Of a stretch of 64,000 nt of DNA, positions 42,833-52,625 are shown piece by piece. The DNA lies in NCBI GenBank assembly GCA_018401735.1, contig JAGYKI010000003.1:62001-126000 (forward strand). Direction: 5' to 3'. Origin of the DNA: Schleiferiaceae bacterium. Lineage in GTDB: Bacteria; Bacteroidota; Bacteroidia; Flavobacteriales; Schleiferiaceae. The stretch's first letter is position 1. Every line of letters begins with the position of its first letter. The position numbers were made by a program, and so were the translations under genes. The notes beneath the pieces were generated by a model, which saw only the letters and a program-made list of their open reading frames with translations, was not told the origin of the DNA and did no database searches.

Positions 42833-45800
42833 TCATTTTTCCCATTGGATTAACTCGATTTCGCTGTTCAAGATCTCTTTGTTTAAGACCTTCAATTCTT
42901 CTTTTTGCATTTCCCAAAGTTTCACCTGACTTTGGATTTCAGCCTCTAGCTCTGCTTTTACGCCATACATACTAGCGGTTGGTTCGTTAAAACCAATGGC
43001 AGCTAAAGCGCCGAGGTGGCCGTATTTGTTATTGAGGCGAATGGGGTAATTCAAGGGGTCTTGCGGACTGCGATTTTGAGTTTGATAAAGGGCTTTTTCA
43101 ATTTCTTCTCCCTCTTTAATCTGCTTTTTTATACTGGCGACTAAACTGGTGTCTACGCATCTGCCCGCGAGCAAATTTAGATCTGAGCGTACTTTTCGTA
43201 TTTCTAAAATCACTTCGTTCATTTGGGCCATCCCTTCTTTAATTTCTTGTAGGTATTGATGCTGCTTGACTAAGCCGTTTTCGTCGGTGCTTACGCGTGG
43301 GTCGAGGATAATGTCGAATTCTTGCGCAAAGGATTTATCGCCCGCTTTCAATTCTACTCGATACTTTCCCGGTAAAACATAAGGACCTTCGCGCAATACG
43401 TACCAAAGAATCATGTCTTTAATGGGCTCGTAACCCGCTTCGCGCATATTCCATATAAAGCGCTGGGCCCCATCTTTAGGAATCCAACGATTGGCTTTAA
43501 TTTTGGCATCAGAGCTAAAACTACGAACTAACTTTCCTGCGGCATCGTAAAAGTTAAGACTGTAATTTTCGGTAGCGGTGTCAACACTTTTTAAGTAATA
43601 ATTAATGATCACGCCCGCGGGATGATTTTCGCCTGCGGTTTTTGATTGGCCGCCATAACTTGCTTGCATTAAGTAGCTGGCTTTGGGTTGAAAAAGATGC
43701 GCCTCGGTATTGAAATTAGATTCCATTTCGTATAGGGGGGAAAGGTCATCGAGTATCCAAAAGCCTCTTCCCTGAGTGGCTGCAATTAGGTGACGATCTT
43801 TAATGGCTAAGTCGGTGATAGGCGTAAGCGGAAGGTTCATTTGAAAACGCTGCCAGTTTTCCCCCGCATCTACCGAAAGGTATAAACCATTTTCGGTGCC
43901 CGCAAAAAGTAATCCCGCGTGATTAGGGTCACAACGAATTACACGAGTAAAGTGTTCTCTATGAATACCTTTGTCGATTCTTTGCCAAGTTTCCCCGTAG
44001 TTTTTACTGTAGAAAAGGTAGGGTTCAAAGTCGCCCCATTTGTAGCGAGTAGCCGCCAAATATAGTCCGCCAGCATTAAAAGGATCGGCTTCCATGCTGT
44101 TAATTTGACTAAATTCTTTCAGCCCTTTGGGGCTTACATCTTGCCAAGTTTTAGCACCGTCACGCGAGATGTGTACTTTGCCATCGTCACTGCCCGTCCA
44201 TAAAACCTGCGCATCTAAAAGCGATTCTGCGGCAGCGAAAATGGTGCAATAATATTCTACCGCCGTATTATCTTTGGTAATGGGACCGCCGCTGGGCCCC
44301 TGTTTGCTGCTGTCGTTGGTGGTTAAATCGGGGCTAATCGTTTCCCAGGTTTTTCCCAGGTCAGAACTGCGATGGACATGGTTACTAAAGGTATAAAGTA
44401 CCTCGGGGTTGTGCTTAGAAAAGAAAAGCGGATAGTTCCACTGAAAACGATATTTCATGTTTTCCACCCCATGGCCTAGCGGGTTATTCGGCCAAACATT
44501 GGTCGCTTGGCGCTGATTGGTTTTATGATTAAATCGCGCCATGAAACCACCGTATTCGCCGCCAAAAACAATGTCGTTATCTTTCGAATAAATAGCATGG
44601 TGACCTGCTTCCCCACCGGCCGTTTCTTCCCAGTCTCTTTGGGTAATAAAGCCTTCATCGCTGCGATGTTTAATGCGGATAGAACTATTGTCTTGCTGCG
44701 CTCCGTAAATGCGAAAGGGGAAACTATCGTCGGTACTCACGCGGTAAAATTGGGCGGTAGGCTGATTGTAATAGCTGGTCCAGTTTTTACCGGCATCGAA
44801 ACTAATTTGGGCACCACCATCGTCGCCAATAATCATGCGCTCGGGGGCAGATGGGTCGATCCATAAATCGTGGTGATCGCCGTGAGGAGCATTGTATTTA
44901 GAGAAAGTTTTGCCGCCGTCTTTAGAGTGATGGTAGCGCACATTCATTACATAAAGTTGGTCAATATCGGTAGGGTGGGCATAAATGCGAGTGTAATACC
45001 AAGCTCTTTGGCGTAATGCCCTTTCGTCGTTTAGCTTGCGCCAAGATGCACCCCCATCATCACTGCGGTACAGGCCCCCCGCTGATTCGTTTTCTACCAT
45101 AGCCCAAACTCGTTCGGAGTTTACGGGTGAAACGGCCACGCCAATTATTCCTAATAAACCACTGGGGAAACCCTCTTTGCTGCTTAATTCTTCCCAAGTA
45201 GCACCTTCGTCGGTACTTTTCCAAAGTTTAGATCCTGCGCCTCCGCTGGAAAGCGAATAAGGCGTGCGTCTTACGGTCCAGGTAGATGCGTATACAGTGC
45301 GGGGGTTGTTGGGGTCAAGAACTAAGTCGACTGCACCGCTTGCGGCATCACTAAATAGAGAGCGTGTCCAGGTTTTACCGCCATCGATGCTTTTGTAAAC
45401 ACCGCGTTCTTCGCTGTCTTTATATAGATTTCCTAATGCCGCCACATAAACTAGGTCGGGGTTTTTAGGATGAATACGAATGCGGCTAATGTGTTTACTT
45501 CCTTTAAGACCGATGTGTTGCCAAGTTTTTCCAGCATCACTTGTTTTCCAGATGCCTGAGCCAGAGCTTACGTTGCCACGCACGGTTTCTTCACCTTGGC
45601 CTACATAAATAATATTAGGATCAGAAGGGCTAACGGCAACGGCACCAATACTACCGCCGAAATAACCGTCGGAAATATTTTCCCAGCTATTGCCAGCATC
45701 ATTACTGCGCCATACACCACCGCCGGTGCTGCCAAAGTAAAATAGATTGGCTTTGCCTTCTACTCCGGTAACCGCGCAAGATCGTCCTCCCCGAAAAGGG

Positions 45801-45922
45801 CCAAGATTACGCCATTGCAAGGAGCCTAAATAGGTGCTGTCAATTCCTTGGGCAGATATGTCGCTCGAAGGGAAAATTAGACTAAGGATAAGGAGGAAGA
45901 GAAGGGTATAATTTTTTTTCAT
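42833..45922 (-). CDS. Sortilin/VPS10-like beta-propeller protein, second paralogue
   Basis: 1029 residues, signal peptide ending near DISAQ. BNR/Asp-box blades repeat through the N-terminal two thirds: SNDAGNSWEN, TSDAGKTWQH, SIDGGKTWTR, SDDGGASWRK, SRDGAKTWQD and SVDAGENWQR. An FlgD-like beta domain (RFIWNMREAGYEP) and a helical C-terminus follow in the same order as in the protein at 5260-8475. The Lys/Glu-rich insert of that protein is absent. It likely acts outside the cytoplasm; no catalytic residues are evident. Confidence 0.85.
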   Translation of the reverse strand: MKKNYTLLFLLILSLIFPSSDISAQGIDSTYLGSLQWRNLGPFRGGRSCAVTGVEGKANLFYFGSTGGGVWRSNDAGNSWENISDGYFGGSIGAVAVSPSDPNIIYVGQGEETVRGNVSSGSGIWKTSDAGKTWQHIGLKGSKHISRIRIHPKNPDLVYVAALGNLYKDSEERGVYKSIDGGKTWTRSLFSDAASGAVDLVLDPNNPRTVYASTWTVRRTPYSLSSGGAGSKLWKSTDEGATWEELSSKEGFPSGLLGIIGVAVSPVNSERVWAMVENESAGGLYRSDDGGASWRKLNDERALRQRAWYYTRIYAHPTDIDQLYVMNVRYHHSKDGGKTFSKYNAPHGDHHDLWIDPSAPERMIIGDDGGAQISFDAGKNWTSYYNQPTAQFYRVSTDDSFPFRIYGAQQDNSSIRIKHRSDEGFITQRDWEETAGGEAGHHAIYSKDNDIVFGGEYGGFMARFNHKTNQRQATNVWPNNPLGHGVENMKYRFQWNYPLFFSKHNPEVLYTFSNHVHRSSDLGKTWETISPDLTTNDSSKQGPSGGPITKDNTAVEYYCTIFAAAESLLDAQVLWTGSDDGKVHISRDGAKTWQDVSPKGLKEFSQINSMEADPFNAGGLYLAATRYKWGDFEPYLFYSKNYGETWQRIDKGIHREHFTRVIRCDPNHAGLLFAGTENGLYLSVDAGENWQRFQMNLPLTPITDLAIKDRHLIAATQGRGFWILDDLSPLYEMESNFNTEAHLFQPKASYLMQASYGGQSKTAGENHPAGVIINYYLKSVDTATENYSLNFYDAAGKLVRSFSSDAKIKANRWIPKDGAQRFIWNMREAGYEPIKDMILWYVLREGPYVLPGKYRVELKAGDKSFAQEFDIILDPRVSTDENGLVKQHQYLQEIKEGMAQMNEVILEIRKVRSDLNLLAGRCVDTSLVASIKKQIKEGEEIEKALYQTQNRSPQDPLNYPIRLNNKYGHLGALAAIGFNEPTASMYGVKAELEAEIQSQVKLWEMQKEELKVLNKEILNSEIELIQWEK

Positions 45923-46023
45923 AAAAGAATTTCTGTGCCTAAAAATACAAAGCTTTTTCTTGCATCGATAATCGCAGGTTTAATTTGATCCTGAGATGGA
46001 TTTATATTGAAATATAAAACATA

Positions 46024-46059
46024 AAAAAAGGCCATCTGCCTCAGCGAGATGACCTTTTT
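46024..46059 (-). terminator. Terminator after the T9SS cargo gene
   Basis: On the minus strand AGGTCATCT pairs with AGATGGCCT (one G-T pair), followed by TTTTTTT. Confidence 0.87.
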
Positions 46060-46080
46060 AAGTGAATGAATTTAAGGTTT

Positions 46081-48096
46081 TTAGTTTTGAATAGTTAGTT
46101 GCACGGTTTTGCTTTCGCCATTGCTGTTACTAATATTTAAAAGGTAAACCCCATTGCTAAGATGCCCAAGATTGAGCTCGTATTTTTCATTGGCATTTAG
46201 GTTTAGGCTCTTTTTATGAACTTCTTGGCCTAGCATGGTATATACGCTAAGCTCGTAGGAGCCAGCTTCGGTAAATTCTACGAAGCCATAACCGGTGCTT
46301 GGGTTCGGGTAAACAGAGAAATCTGCCAAGCTTTCTTCCACAATGGAAATAGTAGAAGGATCGCTTGTTACCAAACGAATTAGGGGCGAAACAAAAGTGG
46401 TACTATTGGTAAATTGACTAAACCAATCGCCATTCTGATTTTGAAATACCGAAGCTAAACTAGGTTGATTCCAGGTAGCGCTGTTGGCTACACGAATAAC
46501 ACCCGCGGGAGCATTGGGGAAAAAGTTAGCCACCACATGATAGGTGCCTGTAGGAATCTTTAAAGGTTCGCCCTGAGCATTTTCGAAGGAAAAATTGGTC
46601 AAATTACAAGGCGCCGAACCGTCTAGCGTAAATGCTTTTCTATATATCGCGGAAGAACTAGGAGGATATCCACGGTTAAACTCAAAGTCCAAAGTATCCC
46701 AAATGGCAATTTCAATATCAGCAGTAGAGTCGGTTAAACAGCTCAGTAATATGTCTACTCCTTGTAAATAAACAAAGCCTGGGTCGCCAGCCGTATCCTC
46801 TTGTTCTAAAGAACACATTACTCCAAAAGCTATCATGCCATTGGTGCCGGTGTTTGTTCCAAAATAATTAGCAACGACGGCGTCATCTAAACTGTATCCA
46901 TCGCCCACGAATAAATTGAAAGTATCGGCCGCTGTGGTAGTGGCAGAGCTGATGCTGTCGGATGTAGCTTTGTAAACTAAGCGATAATCGCCCGCTACAG
47001 ATGGGGTCCAGCTAGTGGTAGTTAGGGTGGTGTAGTAGGCGGTGTCTAAGGGGTTTAAGCTGCTAATGGCTGGAGAGACTAGGGTGTTGATGAGGCTGTT
47101 ATTGGCATCCCAAACTTCAACCTCTAATCGCACATTCGTTTGGCTTTGTGATCCATAATTATAAATATTGCTATCAAATTCAATGGGCACCGTTTGTTTT
47201 AAGGCGAGGTTTAGATATTTAGGATAACCATTTGCACCTCCATTGTAAATAATATCGTGGGCGGGTGCTTCAGAACTTGTGCCTGGCGCGGTAGCACGCG
47301 TAAACACTAATTGATTGGCAGGAGGGCGGTTTAATTCAATATCGTCAATCATCCAGTAATAGCGACCCGAACCATTGCTATTACTTAGGTTTCCATCGAA
47401 AATAAATTCTAAAACAACAGCAGCCTCATTGGCTACGATGTGTGAAATATTACTTCGATAAACAGCATTTTGTGCGGTAGAGGCATTTACGGCAACTTCG
47501 GAAGTGGGGAATACTTCTAAAGTGTCAGGGAAAGTAACGCCACCATTGGTGCTAATAGCTACCAACCAAGCTGATTGAAAGCGACGGGCATAGGTGTGGA
47601 AAGTTAATTCTGCGCCAGCTTCGCCACTAAGGTCGATAGTATCTGTGCGCAAACGTCCCACATGCGGCGCGGGAACAGTTCCTTGGCCATTGGTAGCGCG
47701 ATCGCCATTGGAATGGAGGAAGTCTGAGTCGAAAATCATGAAACCATTAGATGCGGTAGGAGATAAGATAGGGTCACCTAAATTACCAGACTGTAAGGGT
47801 CCGGCCCAGCAACCGCGCGATCCCACAGTGTCATTTGGAATGGTGTTGGGGCCACGATATTCCCACAGAGCAAGCGCCGGTGTTCCATTTTGACTCCAAC
47901 CGGCTGGAATGCCACTTGAGAAATCTTCCGACCAAATTAGACTTTGGCTAGTGCTCTCGGTGAGGGCTGCAGCGCTGCGGCGGATGGCTTTTGCTTCTTG
48001 AAATTCCGGACTGGGGTCTAAAGAAGCTTGTTTGTTTTGACTAAAAGCCGAATTACTAAGGCTTAGCGTTAAGCAAAGGAGTAGGGTTCTTTTCAT
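46081..48096 (-). CDS. Secreted T9SS cargo protein with MAM-like domain
   Basis: 671 residues. A signal peptide ends near AFSQ. Residues about 50-255 (IWSEDFSSGIPAGWSQNG through YYWMIDDIEL) look like a MAM/jelly-roll adhesion domain. Beta-rich repeats follow, and the last 80 residues (FSVYPNPSTGYGFVEFTEAG onward) are a type A T9SS sorting domain, so the protein is exported through the outer membrane and probably attached to the surface. Adhesion or matrix binding is a reasonable guess. It has its own terminator. Confidence 0.88.
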   Translation of the reverse strand: MKRTLLLCLTLSLSNSAFSQNKQASLDPSPEFQEAKAIRRSAAALTESTSQSLIWSEDFSSGIPAGWSQNGTPALALWEYRGPNTIPNDTVGSRGCWAGPLQSGNLGDPILSPTASNGFMIFDSDFLHSNGDRATNGQGTVPAPHVGRLRTDTIDLSGEAGAELTFHTYARRFQSAWLVAISTNGGVTFPDTLEVFPTSEVAVNASTAQNAVYRSNISHIVANEAAVVLEFIFDGNLSNSNGSGRYYWMIDDIELNRPPANQLVFTRATAPGTSSEAPAHDIIYNGGANGYPKYLNLALKQTVPIEFDSNIYNYGSQSQTNVRLEVEVWDANNSLINTLVSPAISSLNPLDTAYYTTLTTTSWTPSVAGDYRLVYKATSDSISSATTTAADTFNLFVGDGYSLDDAVVANYFGTNTGTNGMIAFGVMCSLEQEDTAGDPGFVYLQGVDILLSCLTDSTADIEIAIWDTLDFEFNRGYPPSSSAIYRKAFTLDGSAPCNLTNFSFENAQGEPLKIPTGTYHVVANFFPNAPAGVIRVANSATWNQPSLASVFQNQNGDWFSQFTNSTTFVSPLIRLVTSDPSTISIVEESLADFSVYPNPSTGYGFVEFTEAGSYELSVYTMLGQEVHKKSLNLNANEKYELNLGHLSNGVYLLNISNSNGESKTVQLTIQN

Positions 48097-48427
48097 ATAA
48101 TTGATTTTAAGAGCCTTCTAAATTAACTTTTTTAGGCTTTCAATTTACAATTACAAAAAATGACTAAATATTTTTACCTATTGATCTTTTAAATAGTAAT
48201 AAAGCCTGAGAATTTTTATTCAGTGGTTCTCTCTTTGGGTGGATAAAGCAAGGCTTTCGGCTGAGGTAAAGTGTTTGGCTGAGAATAGTAATTTAACGTG
48301 AATTCGACGTGAAATCAGGCATCAGACTCCTGAATTAGAATTTTAGTGGCTTCGATTTAATAAGCAAAAAACTAGGTTTAGAATTCAGTCTACCAAGCGA
48401 TCCGAGTTTGCTGCTTAAACGGCTTAC
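48097..48427. other. 331-bp gap with a repeat end
   Basis: This stretch holds the upstream region of the T9SS gene and a repeat-family end at 48295-48360. I see no convincing ORF, RNA or terminator otherwise. Confidence 0.6.
48295..48360 (-). repeat. MITE-like repeat, end fragment (copy 4)
   Basis: AACGTGAATTCGACGTGAAA then TCAGGCATCAGACTCC equals the right end of the family read inward, with loose similarity continuing to about 48360. The remainder of the element is absent or unrecognisable. Confidence 0.78.
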
Positions 48428-48754
48428 TTAATCTTCTTTTTGAGTGTATTCTAATAGAAAGATTTCCTCGCCAGGTTTGAGCAAGTGGAACTGTTCACGT
48501 GCGAATTTCTCTAAATTTTCGGGAGCGGAATTTAGTTCCTTTAATTGCTTTTGGTCTTCGGTGATTTCACTTTGATAATGAGAAATACTGGCTTCTAAAT
48601 CACTAATCTCCTCATTAAGCTCATGGTGAATTAACCAAGAATTAACGTCTAGGAAGGTCATCCAAACTGTAAAGATGATAAGCGTAAGGACATACTTGTT
48701 TAGTAATACCTTAAACCAGAAATTGGCTTTGATCTTTTTCCAGACTTCCTGCAT
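48428..48754 (-). CDS. Septum formation initiator protein (FtsB/DivIC family)
   Basis: 108 residues: a short cytoplasmic start, one membrane helix (YVLTLIIFTVWMTFLDV), then a periplasmic coiled coil (EEISDLEASISHYQSEITED) and the family end ENLEKFAREQFHLLKPGEEI. This is the FtsB/DivIC topology; the protein would join the divisome with FtsL and FtsQ. It stands alone here, downstream of the ABC exporter gene by 67 bases. Confidence 0.9.
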   Translation of the reverse strand: MQEVWKKIKANFWFKVLLNKYVLTLIIFTVWMTFLDVNSWLIHHELNEEISDLEASISHYQSEITEDQKQLKELNSAPENLEKFAREQFHLLKPGEEIFLLEYTQKED

Positions 48755-48821
48755 AATTCAAAAGTAATTTCTTTAAACATGCTAAGGTTAAAAGTCTCCA
48801 GCAATTTTAAACAGTTGGATG

Positions 48822-50600
48822 TTAAGAGTTGAATTGCAGGGTACTAAGATTGTAGTACAGACCTTCGCTATTAGCTATTAACTCGGCGTGACTGCCCAGT
48901 TCTACCAATTTACCTTTTTCAATTACGGCAATTTTATCGGCCTTGCGAATAGTGGCTAATCTATGGGCAATAACAACGGAGGTACGTCCTAGCATTAGCT
49001 TATCTAAAGCCTCTTGCACCAAACGTTCAGATTCCGAATCAAGGGCAGAAGTTGCCTCATCTAGTATTAATATTTTAGGATCTTTTAGAACGGCCCTTGC
49101 AATGGCTACGCGCTGCCTTTGTCCGCCCGATAGTTGCACCCCGCGGTCGCCCACTATCGTATCTAGTTTTTCGGGGAACTCACTAATAAAATCCCAAGCA
49201 TTGGCTTGTTTAGCCGCTTCAATAATTTCCGCTTCGCTAGCATTGGTTTTCCCATAAGCAATGTTTTCTCTGATCGTGCCGCCGAATAAAAACACATCTT
49301 GGGGAACCACCGCCATTTGGCTACGTAAGGCACTAAGTGAATAATCTTGCGCAAGCTTATTGTCGAAAAGCAAAGAACCTTCAGAATTGCTATAAAACTG
49401 CAGAATTAAGGATACGATGGTGGATTTTCCCGCACCACTTGGTCCCACTAATGCTACTTGCTCTCCTGCTTGAACTTTTAAACTTAAATTGTTAATTACC
49501 TGTTGATCAGGACGAGTACTATAGGCAAAGCTTAAATTTTTAAACTCAATTTCCCCTTTAAATTGGCTGAGGTCTTCATGCTTTGAGCTTTCTTGAAGGT
49601 CTTCAGTTCCCTCATCAAAAATGCCCATTAAATCTTCTGTGGCTCCTATCGCTTTTTGCAGATTGGCATATACATTGGCTAGGCCACCTATAGAACCGCC
49701 AATAAAGGCCGAGTAAATAATAAAGCTGAAGAGTTCGCCCATGGCCAATTCATCGACGGCAACAAGGTTAACACCGCGCCAAATTACGGCCACTATGGCT
49801 CCGAACATTCCTAAAATTATAAAGGAACTAAAGGCACCACGATACTTACCACCCTTCATGCCGATTTTAGCAACAGCATCTGTTTTTTCTTTGTAGCGGG
49901 CCATTTCGAAAAATTCGTTGGCGAAGGCTTTTACATTAAAAATGCCCTGTAAAGTCTCTTCTACAATCGTGTTAGAATCGGCTACCTCGCTTTGCATTTC
50001 TTTGGCGTAGTTTCGAATGAATCGTCCAAAAAATACGGCAATAATAACCACTACTGGAACTATTCCCAGCATGAAAAGGGTAAGCTTGGTTGAGGTGAAA
50101 AGAAGGATGCCAATACCGCCAAAAATGATAATGATTTGGCGAATAAACTCCGCTAGAGTAGTAGTAAAGGTTTCTTGCAGTAAAGAAATGTCGGCTGAAA
50201 TGCGACTATTTAATTCACCCACTCTTTTGCTATTAAAAAAGTTGATGGGTAGTTTAATAAGATGATTGTAGGTTGCTTGCCTTAAAGAGGCGAGGGTCTT
50301 TTCCGTAACGTTTACAAAAAGTACCACTCTAAAAAATGAGACTACCGCCTGAATCACTAAAATAACAAGAAGTATTAGGGCGGTCCTTTCAATATTATCA
50401 AAAATCGCTTCTGAGTTGGAAGCGTCGACCAAGTCGCCCATAAATTTTGGCAGCGCAAGGTTGGCCACTGAGCTTAAAACTAAAAAAACTAAACCCAAGG
50501 CAAACTCTGCCTGATAGGGTTTTACGTATTTATAAAGTTTAAGCGATTTTTTTAAGGATCCCTTACTAAGCTTGCGCTTCTCTTTCTTGGCTTCCGACAT
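48822..50600 (-). CDS. ABC exporter, fused permease and ATPase (MsbA-like)
   Basis: 592 residues from ATG 50600. A longer frame begins with TTG at 50624, but that codon overlaps the -7 box TACCTTTG (50629-50622), so the ATG is favoured. Six membrane helices fill residues about 20-310. The ATPase has Walker A VALVGPSGAGKSTIVS, signature LSGGQRQRVAIARA, Walker B ILILDEATSALD and the H-loop in VIAHRLATI. Such half-transporters dimerise to export lipids or hydrophobic compounds; the substrate is not evident. Confidence 0.93.
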   Translation of the reverse strand: MSEAKKEKRKLSKGSLKKSLKLYKYVKPYQAEFALGLVFLVLSSVANLALPKFMGDLVDASNSEAIFDNIERTALILLVILVIQAVVSFFRVVLFVNVTEKTLASLRQATYNHLIKLPINFFNSKRVGELNSRISADISLLQETFTTTLAEFIRQIIIIFGGIGILLFTSTKLTLFMLGIVPVVVIIAVFFGRFIRNYAKEMQSEVADSNTIVEETLQGIFNVKAFANEFFEMARYKEKTDAVAKIGMKGGKYRGAFSSFIILGMFGAIVAVIWRGVNLVAVDELAMGELFSFIIYSAFIGGSIGGLANVYANLQKAIGATEDLMGIFDEGTEDLQESSKHEDLSQFKGEIEFKNLSFAYSTRPDQQVINNLSLKVQAGEQVALVGPSGAGKSTIVSLILQFYSNSEGSLLFDNKLAQDYSLSALRSQMAVVPQDVFLFGGTIRENIAYGKTNASEAEIIEAAKQANAWDFISEFPEKLDTIVGDRGVQLSGGQRQRVAIARAVLKDPKILILDEATSALDSESERLVQEALDKLMLGRTSVVIAHRLATIRKADKIAVIEKGKLVELGSHAELIANSEGLYYNLSTLQFNS

Positions 50601-50621
50601 GGAGGATTTTTTGACAGGGCG

Positions 50622-50629
50622 CAAAGGTA
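50622..50629 (-). promoter_or_regulatory. -7 box of the ABC exporter gene
   Basis: TACCTTTG on the minus strand matches TAnnTTTG. It lies 21 bases before ATG 50600 and overlaps the alternative TTG start. Confidence 0.55.
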
Positions 50630-50650
50630 AAATTTAGAACTGCTAGCCGC

Positions 50651-52444
50651 TTATTTAGCTTTTAAAATTTTGCCACTTTTTACTTTAGACCAATAATCCT
50701 TCAATTCCGATCTTACTTCACCGCTAAGAAGCAATAGGCCAATGATATTTGGGAATGCCATAGCGAGAATCATCATATCGGAAAAATCTAAAACAGCCCC
50801 TAAACTTACCGAAGAACCAATGATGATGAAAAGCAGGAAAAGTAATTTGTAGGTGATTTCAGTGATTTTGTTTCTTCCAAAAAGGAAGGTCCATGCACGT
50901 AAACCATAATAGCTCCAGCTTATCATTGTAGAGAAAGCAAATAAGAAGATGGCCACCACTAAAACATAAGGAAACCAGCTAATTACACTGCCAAAGGCCT
51001 GTGAGGTTAGTTGAGCACCACCAATACCACCGTCATTATAATAGCCTGTAAAAATCAATACCAAGGCAGTAAGGGTACAAACTACTACCGTATCAATAAA
51101 GGGTTCTAGTAGGGCTACGAAACCTTCGCTTACGGGATGTTTGGTTTTCGCTGCAGAGTGAGCAATCGCGGCCGATCCCACACCAGCTTCGTTGGAGAAG
51201 GCAGCACGACGTACTCCTTGAATCATTACTCCCACAAATCCACCTAGCATCGCAGAAGGGTTAAAGGCACCATCAATAATCAAAGTGAAAGCTTCGCCAA
51301 TTTTAGAAATATTCATAAAAATGATAACCAAAGCGGCAAGGATATAGATACCAGCCATAATCGGAACGATCTTCTCGGTTACTTTTGCAATGCTCTTAAT
51401 ACCACCAAGAATTACCGACCCAACTAAAATAGCGAGAATTAAGCCGAAAAGTGGGCCATAACCAATTAAGAAGGAGAATTCACCCGAAAGTTGCTCAAAG
51501 GCTTGGTTGGCTTGGAACATGTTACCACCACCAAAACTTGCACCGATGGCCAATACGGCAAAAACTACCGCTAATACTTTGCCTAAGCCGCCCATGCCTC
51601 TATTGGCCAAACCTTTGCGCAGGTAACGCATAGGACCGCCTTCCACAACGCCATCTTCCCCAATGTCGCGATACTTAACACCTAAAGTACACTCGGTAAA
51701 TTTTGAAGCCATTCCAAAAAGACCAGCTACCACTAACCAAAAAGTTGCTCCCGGGCCTCCGAGCGATATTGCTACCGCCACACCGGCAATATTTCCTAAA
51801 CCAACGGTTGCGCTTACGGCAGTGGCAAGAGCCTGGAAGTGAGTTACTTCGCCTGGTGCATCTTCTTCATCATACTTCCCACGTATTAAGTTAAAAGAAT
51901 GTCTCCATCCCCAAAAGTTAACAAGACCCATTCTAAAGGTGAAAAATATGGCTCCAAACATTAACCAAATTACAATGAAAGGAATACTGTTGGTCCGAAT
52001 ATCGCCATTGGGGAAGCGGGCTAATGCGCCGCTATCGGTTCTAACCCTATTATCGTATAGATTAAAGGCGTGGAAAGGATCCCAGAAAATGATGGTAGCA
52101 AAACCCCCAACAATTGGGGTGAAAATACCGTTGAAAGTTTCGGCTACTGAACTGGCCGGAATCTCAAAACTTTGCGTAATACTATCTCCACCTGCATCAA
52201 AAACGGTTACAGAATAAGGTATGCCCTCGGTTAGTCCGTTTGCCTTTCTGGCAATGGTATCCGTGCCCCTGTTGCTCCATTTATAGGTGTAAGGTTTTAT
52301 CCCTCCCATAATCTCAATGCTGGCATTTCCGTTGTTAATTTCGCTGTTGGGGTTCTCAAACTCGAAATTGATGATTTCCAATTTTCCTACCGAAAAGGCA
52401 TTGAAACTTAGAAGACATACGGCTAGTGCAAAAAGCTTACGCAT
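50651..52444 (-). CDS. Alanine:cation symporter (AGCS) with N-terminal extracytoplasmic domain
   Basis: 597 residues from ATG 52444 ([18 protein letters not shown], a signal peptide). Residues about 20-95 resemble an SprB/PKD-like beta domain, with [12 protein letters not shown] and [15 protein letters not shown]. The AGCS transporter follows, identified by [20 protein letters not shown] with [23 protein letters not shown], and [23 protein letters not shown] proteins import alanine or glycine with Na+ or H+; the extra domain would face the periplasm. It is a single gene, divergent from the HhH protein. Confidence 0.9.
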   Translation of the reverse strand: MRKLFALAVCLLSFNAFSVGKLEIINFEFENPNSEINNGNASIEIMGGIKPYTYKWSNRGTDTIARKANGLTEGIPYSVTVFDAGGDSITQSFEIPASSVAETFNGIFTPIVGGFATIIFWDPFHAFNLYDNRVRTDSGALARFPNGDIRTNSIPFIVIWLMFGAIFFTFRMGLVNFWGWRHSFNLIRGKYDEEDAPGEVTHFQALATAVSATVGLGNIAGVAVAISLGGPGATFWLVVAGLFGMASKFTECTLGVKYRDIGEDGVVEGGPMRYLRKGLANRGMGGLGKVLAVVFAVLAIGASFGGGNMFQANQAFEQLSGEFSFLIGYGPLFGLILAILVGSVILGGIKSIAKVTEKIVPIMAGIYILAALVIIFMNISKIGEAFTLIIDGAFNPSAMLGGFVGVMIQGVRRAAFSNEAGVGSAAIAHSAAKTKHPVSEGFVALLEPFIDTVVVCTLTALVLIFTGYYNDGGIGGAQLTSQAFGSVISWFPYVLVVAIFLFAFSTMISWSYYGLRAWTFLFGRNKITEITYKLLFLLFIIIGSSVSLGAVLDFSDMMILAMAFPNIIGLLLLSGEVRSELKDYWSKVKSGKILKAK

Positions 52445-52625
52445 AAATGAATTGATTTTTTTTGGAAGCACAATAATCGCAAAAAATTGCCACTTGCTAA
52501 AATTATCGAGCTAAGCAATTGATAATTAAAAAATAAGAGACGATAAGTGTTTACTAATTGCTTGATTATAGGCAGATGTAGAGCCTAACTAATAATTTCG
52601 AGGCACTCTACCATAATCGCTATTT

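Noticed and set aside
50600..50624. TTG start for the ABC exporter
   Set aside because: Overlaps the -7 promoter box; ATG 50600 lies downstream with a normal N-terminus.
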